NCBI RefSeq assembly: GCF_039544305.1
Contig: NZ_BAABLK010000027.1
Coordinates: 186,001 to 250,000, forward strand
Length of the DNA: 64,000 nt
Source: Paeniglutamicibacter antarcticus_C
Lineage (GTDB): Bacteria > Actinomycetota > Actinomycetes > Actinomycetales > Micrococcaceae
Direction of reading: 5' to 3'
Shown: piece after piece, positions 50,947-58,946 of the stretch
How positions within the stretch are numbered: position 1 is the first letter of the stretch
Layout: each line of letters starts with the position of its first letter
Notes under the pieces: generated by a model
Told to the model about the DNA's origin: nothing
The model's database searches: none
The model's input: the letters and a program-made list of their open reading frames with translations, nothing else
Made by a program: the position numbers and the translations under genes

Positions 50947-51813
50947 ATGAAAAAAACCGTTTTTTGGGCACTGCCGCTCGCAGCATCCCTTGCCTTGACC
51001 GGCTGCTCCGGCCTCCTTGGCCCCACCCCGAGCAGCACCGTACAGGCAGACCCACAGGCAACCATGACAGCATCGGCAAGCAGCGAAGCGCAAGAACCCA
51101 CAAAGAACGAATCCGATTCGGGCTTCAGGGACTCAGACTCGGATGACGAAGGTAACGGCTTCGGAACGACCGACGGCGCCGCCTCAACCGGTGCGCAGTT
51201 GAGCGCCGATGAACTGTTCCAAGTGGCCCAAGCAGTGGAGAGCTACTACCAGGGTGGTGGCGTGGAGATCGTCGGGGATTCCGCGTTGAAGGCCTCGGCT
51301 ACCAAGCTGGCTGGACTGGTCGGGGAGATAGAAGTCGACCCTGCAGCATGCGAGGGGTACGCAACGTCCAGCTCGAACGGGATGCTCAGCCACATGAACA
51401 TGGTCGAGGTGAACCTACCGGCGGATTCGAATGCAGAAGGCAACCGCATCAGCATCGGTTCATTCGATGATCCAGGGAGCTTGGATGAAGTGTTGGCTAT
51501 CGACAAATTGGAACCCGTCAACTGTGCCACGTACGCCCTGAAGCTGAAGGGCCGGGAAGTCGATGCTCAGGTAGATGAGGGCCAGGCCAACACCGATGCA
51601 GCCACCACGCTGGCGATCACGGGTGCTGGCACGGTTAAGGCCACGGCCGACGGGAAGGACGTTGGCAAGGTCACCAAGACGGTGACGGTTACCGGCTATG
51701 ACGGAGTAAACAAGGTAGCCGTGGACGTCAAAAACCCACGGGACGCGGATGCCGCGGTGAAGAAGGCCGAGGAGTACATCAACCTGGTCCTGCTGCACAT
51801 CGAGGGATCCTGA
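50947..51813 (+). CDS. Lipoprotein, two-cysteine paralogous family (copy 4)
   Basis: 288 residues. Signal KKTVFWALPLAASLALTGC matches copy 3 almost exactly; the linker and domain have diverged more. Conserved cysteines are in DPAACEGYATSSS and VNCATYALKLKGR. ATG at 50947 is used by analogy with copy 3; an in-frame ATG seven codons upstream is part of the shared leader. Function unknown. Confidence 0.8.
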   Translation: MKKTVFWALPLAASLALTGCSGLLGPTPSSTVQADPQATMTASASSEAQEPTKNESDSGFRDSDSDDEGNGFGTTDGAASTGAQLSADELFQVAQAVESYYQGGGVEIVGDSALKASATKLAGLVGEIEVDPAACEGYATSSSNGMLSHMNMVEVNLPADSNAEGNRISIGSFDDPGSLDEVLAIDKLEPVNCATYALKLKGREVDAQVDEGQANTDAATTLAITGAGTVKATADGKDVGKVTKTVTVTGYDGVNKVAVDVKNPRDADAAVKKAEEYINLVLLHIEGS

Positions 51814-52104
51814 TTTCGGAACCTCGTGCAGGCACGCCGTGACCCTGCGCGGCTGTGGCAATTGCCCTTCGCCGCCCGGATGCCACGCGGCGCCCGAGCA
51901 GCAACGTAGGATATAACAAGTGCCTTGTAGTCCCCGGTTCGTCCACGTATTCTCGCGTGATGGACATGGACCGCATTGCACCCCGGTGTCGCTATGAGCG
52001 GACCCGGTCCTGCTCTGTGGGACCAACGCCGGGAGCCCGCACAATTGCACCCCCCAATCACTATGTTGCGGTCTGGAAACAGTCCGCGGAAATGGAAAGT
52101 TAGC

Positions 52105-53904
52105 TTGGTCCTCAAACTCTCCACAATGTTCATGCGCACCCTGCGCGAAGACCCGGTCGAGGCCGAGGTCGCCAGCCACAGGCTGCTGGTTCGTGCCGGC
52201 TATATCCGCCGCGCCGCGCCAGGGATCTACACCTGGCTGCCGCTGGGACTGCGCGTGCTGGGCAAGGTGGAAGCCATTATCCGCGAGGAAATGAACGCCA
52301 TCGGCGCCCAGGAAGTCCACTTCCCGGCTCTGCTGCCCCGCGAACCATATGAGACCACCGGGCGCTGGACCGAATACGGCGAGGGACTCTTTAGGCTCAA
52401 GGACCGCAAAGGCGCGGACTACCTGCTGGCCCCGACCCATGAGGAAATGTTCACCCTGCTGGTCAAGGACCTCTACAGTTCCTACAAGGACCTGCCGGTC
52501 TACCTGTACCAGATTCAAAACAAGTACCGCGATGAGGCCCGCCCTCGTGCCGGCCTGCTGCGCGGCCGCGAATTCATCATGAAGGACTCCTACTCCTTCA
52601 ACATCGACGACGAGGGCCTTGACGAGGCCTATATGGCCCACCGCGGCGCCTACCTGAGGATTTTTGAGCGCCTCGGGCTGGAAATCCTCCCGGTCTTCGC
52701 CACCGCCGGTGCCATGGGCGGATCGAAGTCCGAAGAATTCCTGCACCCGAACCCGATCGGCGAGGACACCTTCGTGCGCTCGGCCGGAGGCTACGCCGCC
52801 AATGTAGAGGCCGTGACCACCGTCGTCCCTGCGGACATCGACTACACCGACGCCCCCGCGTTCGAGGTCAAGGACACCCCCGACACCCCGACCATCGAGA
52901 CCTTGGTGGCCTGTGCCAACGAGGTTGCTCCGCGCGCCAGCGGCGCATGGAGTGCCGCTGAGACCTTGAAGAACGTCGTGCTGGCCGCCAAGCTGCCCAC
53001 CGGTGAACGCCAGCTCGTGGCCATCGGACTGCCCGGGGACCGCGACGTGGACCTCAAACGTGTTGAGGCAAACATCGCGGCCCACCTGGAAACAGGTGGC
53101 GATGTCCAACTCGAGGCTGCATCCGAAGACGACCTGAAGAAGCACCCGACCCTGGTCAAGGGTTATATCGGTCCGGGCCTGGGCGAAGGCAAGGCAGTGC
53201 TCGGCCTCGAATCGGCCTCCAAGATCCTTTATCTTGTGGATCCGCGTGTTGTCCCGGGCTCCACCTGGGTCACCGGTGCCAACGAGTCCGGAAAGCATGT
53301 CTTCGGCCTGGTGGCCGAGCGCGACTTCACCTGGGACGGCACCATCGAGTGCGTCGAGGTGCATGAAGGCGACCCTGCCCCGGACGGATCCGGACCGTTG
53401 GTGACCGCCCGCGGCATCGAGATGGGCCACATTTTCCAGCTCGGCCGCAAGTACGCGCAGGCACTGGATTGCAAGGTCCTTGACCAGAACGGCAAGCTCA
53501 AGGTCGTCACCATGGGTTCCTACGGTGTGGGGGTCACCCGCGCGGTGGCAGCGTTGGCTGAATCCAACCGCGACGCCAACGGCCTGATCTGGCCGCGCAA
53601 CGTCGCCCCGGCAGACGTCCACCTGGTGGTCACTGGCAAGGCTCCCGAGCTCTTCGAAGCCGCGCAGAAGATTGCCGATGAACTGCACTCAGCTGGCATC
53701 GAGGTCATCTATGACGACCGCCTGAAGGTCTCGGCCGGGGTGAAGTTCTCCGACGCCGAGCTCATCGGAGTACCGACGATCGTGGTCATCGGACGAGGAC
53801 TGGTCGACGGGCTCGTCGAGGTCAAGGACCGTGCCACCGGCGAACGCAGTGACGTTTCCGTTGACGAGGTCGTTGCGCAACTGACTGCCCTCGTCAAGGG
53901 CTAG
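52105..53904 (+). CDS. proS: Prolyl-tRNA synthetase
   Basis: Charges tRNA-Pro. Class II core: motif 1 region (SHRLLVRAGYIRRAAPGIYTWLPLG), motif 2 (YRDEARPRAGLLRGREFIMKDSYSF) and motif 3 (GSYGVGVTRAVAAL), with an inserted editing (YbaK-like) domain between about residues 230 and 400, as in bacterial-type ProRS. The C-terminal anticodon-binding domain follows (DVHLVVTGKAPELFEAAQKI...). TTG at 52105 gives 599 residues and a start LVLKLSTMFMRTLREDP typical of the family; longer readings add an unsupported N-terminus. Confidence 0.94.
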   Translation: MVLKLSTMFMRTLREDPVEAEVASHRLLVRAGYIRRAAPGIYTWLPLGLRVLGKVEAIIREEMNAIGAQEVHFPALLPREPYETTGRWTEYGEGLFRLKDRKGADYLLAPTHEEMFTLLVKDLYSSYKDLPVYLYQIQNKYRDEARPRAGLLRGREFIMKDSYSFNIDDEGLDEAYMAHRGAYLRIFERLGLEILPVFATAGAMGGSKSEEFLHPNPIGEDTFVRSAGGYAANVEAVTTVVPADIDYTDAPAFEVKDTPDTPTIETLVACANEVAPRASGAWSAAETLKNVVLAAKLPTGERQLVAIGLPGDRDVDLKRVEANIAAHLETGGDVQLEAASEDDLKKHPTLVKGYIGPGLGEGKAVLGLESASKILYLVDPRVVPGSTWVTGANESGKHVFGLVAERDFTWDGTIECVEVHEGDPAPDGSGPLVTARGIEMGHIFQLGRKYAQALDCKVLDQNGKLKVVTMGSYGVGVTRAVAALAESNRDANGLIWPRNVAPADVHLVVTGKAPELFEAAQKIADELHSAGIEVIYDDRLKVSAGVKFSDAELIGVPTIVVIGRGLVDGLVEVKDRATGERSDVSVDEVVAQLTALVKG

Positions 53905-53906
53905 GC

Positions 53907-54722
53907 GTGTTCGAGGCAGCAGCGCTGCTTGAAGGTTCCGGCCTGGAAGGAATGCAGGCCGGAACCATTGCGCTGATCGTGCTTGCCGGCTTTGCCGCCG
54001 GCTGGATCGATGCGGTCGTTGGCGGCGGGGGACTGCTCCAGCTGCCGGTGCTGTTGCTGGTGCCCGGGATCTCCCCGGTGCAGGCTTTGGCCACCAACAA
54101 GCTTGGCTCCATCTTCGGCACTACCACCAGCGCGATCACCTACTACCGCAGGGCACAGCCGGATCTGAAAACGGCGCTGCCCATGGCGGGCGTCGCACTG
54201 ATGGGTTCTTTCGGCGGCGCGATCCTTGCCACGCTGTTGCCCGAATCCGTGATCAAGCCCGTTATCATCGCAGCTCTGGTTGCCGTAGGGCTCTTCACGC
54301 TCTTTCGCCCGACCGCAGGGGAGCTAACGGACCTGCGCTATTCCGGGTCGAGGCACTACGCAGTGGCCGCGGTCATCGGATTGGTCATCGGCGGCTATGA
54401 CGGGCTGATCGGGCCGGGCACCGGATCCTTCCTGATTATCGCGATGGTCGCTTTCATGGGGTACAACTTCCTGGCTGCCAGCGCCAAGGCGAAGATCGTA
54501 AATATGGCAACAAACCTCGGCGCACTGGCGTTCTTCATACCCTCCGGCCACCTGCTGTGGGGGATCGGGCTGGTGCTGGGCGCCGCAAACATGTGCGGCG
54601 GCTACCTGGGCGCGCGCATGGCGGTGGCCAAGGGCAGCAAATTCATCAGGGTCGTCTTTCTGCTGGTCGTTGGCGCACTGATCCTCAAGCTCGGCTACGA
54701 CGTGTTGTTCCCGGCTTCCTAG
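53907..54722 (+). CDS. TauE/SafE-family sulfite/anion exporter permease
   Basis: 271 residues with about eight helices. The repeated TauE signature GFAAGWIDAVVGGGGLLQLPVLL and the second-half GLVIGGYDGLIGPGTGSFLIIAMV are clear. Members export sulfite, sulfonates or other anions. GTG at 53907 starts 2 nt after the proS stop with AAGGG upstream, so it is co-transcribed with proS. Confidence 0.88.
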   Translation: MFEAAALLEGSGLEGMQAGTIALIVLAGFAAGWIDAVVGGGGLLQLPVLLLVPGISPVQALATNKLGSIFGTTTSAITYYRRAQPDLKTALPMAGVALMGSFGGAILATLLPESVIKPVIIAALVAVGLFTLFRPTAGELTDLRYSGSRHYAVAAVIGLVIGGYDGLIGPGTGSFLIIAMVAFMGYNFLAASAKAKIVNMATNLGALAFFIPSGHLLWGIGLVLGAANMCGGYLGARMAVAKGSKFIRVVFLLVVGALILKLGYDVLFPAS

Positions 54723-54923
54723 GTAATTTTCGTGGCCGTGCGTTTCCCTTTTCCCTACGAACGGGCGGCGGAATAGGCCTTGGCCGGGCACGCCCCGGAT
54801 GCCACATCCCGTGGCCAACAGCTGGATGCTACCGTTGGGGCCCGCCCCCGGGATGAACCCCTGGTGAAGGGATACCTTTCAACGGCAGTGACCAGGGAGG
54901 AAGCGGTCCCCAGGAAAAGGGCG

Positions 54924-55118
54924 GTGCCTATCAAGAAGATCGCCCTGAGCATTCTCGTGGTTGTGCTGTTCATCAGCGACCACCTGATGTCCGGGGATGC
55001 CCAGTGGGTCAGGTACGCACTAGGTGCAGCGTTCCTGGTCGTCCTGGTCGTCCGGTTCGTTCCGGAAAGGACGGCAAAGCCCCCGGGCCCAGCCGATACG
55101 GGTCATCCCGCTCGCTAA
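54924..55118 (+). CDS. Small membrane protein
   Basis: 64 residues, two hydrophobic segments (IALSILVVVLFISDHLM and WVRYALGAAFLVVLVVRFV), then a Pro-rich tail. GTG at 54924 has AGGAAAAGG upstream; GTG at 54906 is an in-frame alternative. No family recognised. Coding is likely because of the ribosome-binding site and clean hydrophobic pattern. Confidence 0.55.
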   Translation: MPIKKIALSILVVVLFISDHLMSGDAQWVRYALGAAFLVVLVVRFVPERTAKPPGPADTGHPAR

Positions 55119-55222
55119 GACCTTCGTGGGTGCGTGCCGGAAAAATTGCCCACGGTGGAGCAGGTCCACCGCGGACCGAGCCCGGTCCTTGAAGTGCGTG
55201 CCGGGAGTCATCGTGGCCGTGG

Positions 55223-56557
55223 TTAGTTGCCAGGAGCCGCCGGAGACCCAGGTGCGGTTTCCGGCTCCTGCCGCACGTCCTTGACCTGGGTGAAGTCCGG
55301 AGCGGTGCCGGTGACCTGCTGGGTATAGAGCCCGTGGTCCCACGCTGCGGTGAACAGGTATTCCCGGGCATTGCCTGTTTGGGCTGCCGCGGCGTCGCGC
55401 AGAAGCAGGGCCAACTGCCCCTCGCCGCTGTGTGCGGAATCCATCGGGTTTTCGATAGCATCGGCCGGTAATTGGTAGGCAGGCTGCCGAAGCGGCGCGC
55501 AGTCCAGGCCCTCATCAAGTTGGCCCTCGAGCGACTCCGCGAAATCCACCAAGACCCCGGACCTGTCCCAGGCCGTGGTGCGCAGCCCCGCATTGGTCCG
55601 CGCCCCAGCAACGTCGTAGGCGTAACCGAGCCGGTAGGCGGCGTCGATCACCTCGCCCAGCAGCTGGCCGGAGCCAAGGCTCACTGCAGCGCCCTCCGAG
55701 GGGCCGGGGTCGGAGGTATCCTGTGCCTCGACCCCGGCCCCGTCGCTGGGCCCGGTGTCGCCGGGGACCAATACCGGGCAGCTGGCGAACTCGAACTCCG
55801 GGAGCCCCGCCTGCGCCGTCGTTGTATCACCATCGCCCAAGGCGGAAGGTTCCGGCGAAGCGGTCGCCGGCGTTGCCTCCGCTTCAGGGACGTTGCTGAG
55901 GGAGGGAGTCGATGCCCCGGCTCCGTCAGCCGGCAATGGGGCCGGTGCGGGCAAGGCCTCGATCTTTTCCTGGGCAGCACCGGTGGCTAAGAGCACGGTG
56001 CGGGCCTGGAGGCCCAACTCGATCCCCGACCCCGCGAGCCTGCGCGACTCCTGCTCCGGTGCCGCAAGCGCCTGCTCCAGCAGGTCGTTTCCGGTCTGCG
56101 CCAGGCGCCAAGCGAATTCGGGCGGGGACAACGGCGGGATCGCTGCCGGCGGGGCTTCGGGATCGGCGCCCGTGGTTTCCCTCGCCGCGGCACTGGACAG
56201 GGCCGCCAAGGCGCCGGGTGTGAGTAATTCGACATGCTCCTCGAGCACGGACTCGGTGCCTTCCAACGCTTCGGTGGTTTTCGCGCTCGTCGTGGTCTTC
56301 GGGAACTGAAGAATATAGTCCAGTGCCTCAAGCAATACCGGTAGTTCATCCGTTGCCTTGGGAACCCGTTCGATGACCGGCTCGGTGCCCAGGATCCGTT
56401 GCCATGTAGGGGATCCCCGGTTCAGGTACACCCCCGTTCCGAGCGTTCCGGCGGCGAGGGCAAACACGGCGACAACGGCCAATGCCCGGCCCCGCGCAGT
56501 GAGTCGGAAGGGCCGGGAGGAATGCTGGTGCTTGGGGTTCTCTGGGTGCTGATCCAT
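55223..56557 (-). CDS. Membrane-anchored protein with C-terminal DUF4439 (ferritin-like) domain
   Basis: 444 residues. A short cytosolic N-terminus is followed by one helix (ALAVVAVFALAAGTLGTGVYL), then a helical region, an acidic Pro/Ala/Glu-rich linker (about 205-300), and a C-terminal domain (LGEVIDAAYRLGYAYDVAGARTNAG..., QLALLLRDAAAAQTGNAREYLFTAAWDHG) resembling DUF4439, a four-helix ferritin-like domain found next to rimP in Micrococcaceae. It is divergent from rimP. Ferritin-type metal ligands are not obvious. Function unknown. Confidence 0.78.
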   Translation of the reverse strand: MDQHPENPKHQHSSRPFRLTARGRALAVVAVFALAAGTLGTGVYLNRGSPTWQRILGTEPVIERVPKATDELPVLLEALDYILQFPKTTTSAKTTEALEGTESVLEEHVELLTPGALAALSSAAARETTGADPEAPPAAIPPLSPPEFAWRLAQTGNDLLEQALAAPEQESRRLAGSGIELGLQARTVLLATGAAQEKIEALPAPAPLPADGAGASTPSLSNVPEAEATPATASPEPSALGDGDTTTAQAGLPEFEFASCPVLVPGDTGPSDGAGVEAQDTSDPGPSEGAAVSLGSGQLLGEVIDAAYRLGYAYDVAGARTNAGLRTTAWDRSGVLVDFAESLEGQLDEGLDCAPLRQPAYQLPADAIENPMDSAHSGEGQLALLLRDAAAAQTGNAREYLFTAAWDHGLYTQQVTGTAPDFTQVKDVRQEPETAPGSPAAPGN

Positions 56558-56675
56558 CACCACTGATCATCCCACGAACCCGCAGAGCAGACATGCAGGG
56601 GGAGCGCGGCAGACGGAAGGGCCGAAAAGTCGTTACCCTAGTGATCACAACATCGAATAATGTGGGAGGACTTTC

Positions 56676-57254
56676 ATGACCGGCAAGCCGGCAGACATCC
56701 AGCTCGAGGCTACCCGCCTCACCGAACTACTGGAGCCCACCGTTGCCTCCCACCAGTTGGTGCTCGAAGAGGTCCATGTGCGTCGCGCCGGGGATACGCG
56801 AATCGTGCACGTGGTGGTCGATTTGGTTGACGGCACCGCGGGCCTTGAACTCGACGCGGTGGCCGAGGTCTCCCGTTCGATCTCCGAGGCCCTTGATGCG
56901 GATCCGCACGACACCTCGGACCCATATGAACTTGAAGTATCTTCCCCGGGGACCTCGCGTCCATTGACGCTGCCGCGCCACTGGAAGCGCAACGTCGGAC
57001 GGATGGTCAAGGTCAACGTCATCGGCGAAGACAACCTGCTTGGCCGGTTGGTTTCGGTTGACGATGCCGGCATCACGATCGTCCCGGAAATCGAAGTGAA
57101 GAAGGGCATGAAGCCCAAGCAGGGCGAATCGCGCCCCCTGGAATTCGGTTCCATCCGCCGTGGCAACGTCGAGGTGGAGTTCACCCGGGCCGAGGCCGCG
57201 GACCTGCAAGAACTAGAACTTGATGACGAAGACGACGAAAACGTGGAGGCCTGA
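56676..57254 (+). CDS. rimP: Ribosome maturation factor
   Basis: Assists 30S subunit assembly. 192 residues; N-terminal alpha-beta domain (LLEPTVASHQLVLEEVHVRRAGDTRIVHVVVD) with SPYELEVSSPG-like motif (here DPYELEVSSPGTSRPL), then the Sm-like C-terminal domain (VNVIGEDNLLGRLVSVDDAGITI). The acidic tail (LELDDEDDENVEA) is typical of actinobacterial members. GGAGG upstream supports the ATG. nusA follows with 1 nt between them. Confidence 0.93.
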   Translation: MTGKPADIQLEATRLTELLEPTVASHQLVLEEVHVRRAGDTRIVHVVVDLVDGTAGLELDAVAEVSRSISEALDADPHDTSDPYELEVSSPGTSRPLTLPRHWKRNVGRMVKVNVIGEDNLLGRLVSVDDAGITIVPEIEVKKGMKPKQGESRPLEFGSIRRGNVEVEFTRAEAADLQELELDDEDDENVEA

Positions 57255-57255
57255 G

Positions 57256-58230
57256 TTGGACATTGATATGAGCGCGCTGCGCATGCTCGAAAAGGAACGC
57301 GAGATTCCGCTCGAGATACTGATCCCAACCATTGAGCAGGCACTGCTGCTGGCCTACCAGAAGTCCCCCGGAGCGATGCCCCAGGCACGCGCCGAGGTCG
57401 ACCGCCGCAACGGCCACGTGACGATCTTCGCCACCGAGACCGAGGAAGACGGCACCGTCGTTGGCGAGTTCGACGACACCCCAACCGGATTCGGGCGCAT
57501 CGCCGCTTCCACCGCACGACAGGTCATCTTGCAACGCTTGCGCGATGCCGAGGACGACAACGTCGTGGGAGTCTTCAAGGACAAGATCGGCGAGGTCGTC
57601 TCCGGGCAGATCCAGCAGGGCAACAACCCGATCATGATCCAGGTCAATCTGGGCACCGTGGAGGCACTGCTGCCACCGCCGGAGCAGGTACCGGGGGAGA
57701 AGTACACCCACGGCAACCGCATCCGTTGCTACGTGGTCGATGTGACCCGCGGACCCAAGGGCCCGGCCGTCACCCTGTCGCGTTCGCACCCGAACCTGGT
57801 GCGTCGCCTCTTCGAGCTCGAGGTCCCGGAAATCGCCGACGGCGCCGTGGAAATCGTTGCCCTGGCCCGCGAAGCCGGCCACCGCACCAAGATCGCTGTG
57901 CAGGGCAACATCTCCGGCGTCAACGCCAAGGGTGCGTGCATCGGCGAAATGGGGTCGCGGGTGCGCGCCGTGATGAACGAGCTGAACGACGAGAAGATCG
58001 ACATCGTCGACTACAACGACGATCCGGCCAAGTTCATCGCCTCGGCGCTCTCGCCCTCCAAGGTCGTTTCGGTGACCATCACCGACGAGGCCACTCGCTC
58101 GGCCCGCGTCGTGGTTCCCGATTACCAGCTGTCGCTGGCCATCGGCAAGGAAGGGCAGAACGCCCGACTGGCAGCCAAACTCACCGGCTGGCGCATCGAT
58201 ATCATCTCGGATGCGGAACTGACCAAGTAA
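57256..58230 (+). CDS. nusA: Transcription termination/antitermination protein NusA
   Basis: Binds RNA polymerase and nascent RNA. 324 residues: N-terminal domain (LRMLEKEREIPLEILIPTIEQALLLAYQKSPG), S1 domain (KDKIGEVVSGQIQQGNNPIMIQVNLG), then two KH domains (IAVQGNISGVNAKGACIGEMGSRVR, LAIGKEGQNARLAAKLTGWRIDI). TTG at 57256 has GGAGG 6 nt upstream and matches the usual start of actinobacterial NusA. The short length without acidic repeats is normal for the group. Confidence 0.95.
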   Translation: MDIDMSALRMLEKEREIPLEILIPTIEQALLLAYQKSPGAMPQARAEVDRRNGHVTIFATETEEDGTVVGEFDDTPTGFGRIAASTARQVILQRLRDAEDDNVVGVFKDKIGEVVSGQIQQGNNPIMIQVNLGTVEALLPPPEQVPGEKYTHGNRIRCYVVDVTRGPKGPAVTLSRSHPNLVRRLFELEVPEIADGAVEIVALAREAGHRTKIAVQGNISGVNAKGACIGEMGSRVRAVMNELNDEKIDIVDYNDDPAKFIASALSPSKVVSVTITDEATRSARVVVPDYQLSLAIGKEGQNARLAAKLTGWRIDIISDAELTK

Positions 58231-58246
58231 CAAGCCCCGCCGCCTC

Positions 58247-58315
58247 AAGACCGTCGGACAACCTAACCGGCCGGAACCACATTGGTACCGACCGGCTTGG
58301 TTGTCCGGCGGTCTT
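58247..58315 (+). terminator. Intrinsic terminator between nusA and ylxR
   Basis: A 17-bp stem (58247-58263 with 58299-58315, one G-T pair) with an inner GGCC/GGCC-type pairing, followed by TTTGC. It would separate rimP-nusA from ylxR-infB, which then needs its own promoter; TAGACT near 58395 is a possible -10 box. Confidence 0.75.
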
Positions 58316-58453
58316 TTGCTTGGCGACGCGAAGTCCGGCATCCAGGCCGTGAGTACGTGTCCCAGCGCACGCTCCACGAAACCTCGAAACGCGCTAGACT
58401 TATCTGTGGTCCACTATGCGAAGTGGTAAATCAATTGCGGAAGTAGAACCAAC

Positions 58454-58783
58454 GTGTCGATGCAGCAACAGCCGCAACGCACGTGCATTGGTTGCCGCAC
58501 GGTGGTGGACCAGAACCAGCTGATGCGCTGGGTCGTAAGGGAGAAGGACGGCAAGGCCGTTCCCGTTCCCGATCCGGCCCGTCGTCTCGCCGGGAGGGGT
58601 GCTTGGTTGCACCCCAACCCGGAATGTGCCCAACGTGCCGCACAGCGCGGGGCATTCGCACGGTCCTATCGGACCGCGGTGGATGCTTCCTCGTTGTTGG
58701 CGGAGCGTGGGCCAAGGAAAGGTCCCAACCTGGGAAACCGGCCTTTAGAAACGTCCAACCCTGAAAGCGGGACAGAAATCTGA
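58454..58783 (+). CDS. YlxR family protein (DUF448)
   Basis: 109 residues: RTCIGCRTVVDQNQLMRWV and GRGAWLHPNPECAQRAAQRGAFARSYR are the YlxR signatures. Such proteins bind RNA or nucleoid-associated targets and sit between nusA and infB. GTG at 58454 is used; the ATG two codons later is equivalent. The C-terminal 30 residues are disordered. Confidence 0.9.
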   Translation: MSMQQQPQRTCIGCRTVVDQNQLMRWVVREKDGKAVPVPDPARRLAGRGAWLHPNPECAQRAAQRGAFARSYRTAVDASSLLAERGPRKGPNLGNRPLETSNPESGTEI

Positions 58784-58946
58784 TGGAAACCCGATGAGTT
58801 CCAAACGATGAGCGCCTAACGATGAAGCATCAGTTAAGCGTCGAAGCGCCTTGGGCATCCGTTTTGGATGCTGGGCTAGACAGCAAACGTTGGTTCGTGC
58901 ATAAAACTTTTTAGGAAGTGAGCGCGGACCTTCAGACAGGAGAAAT

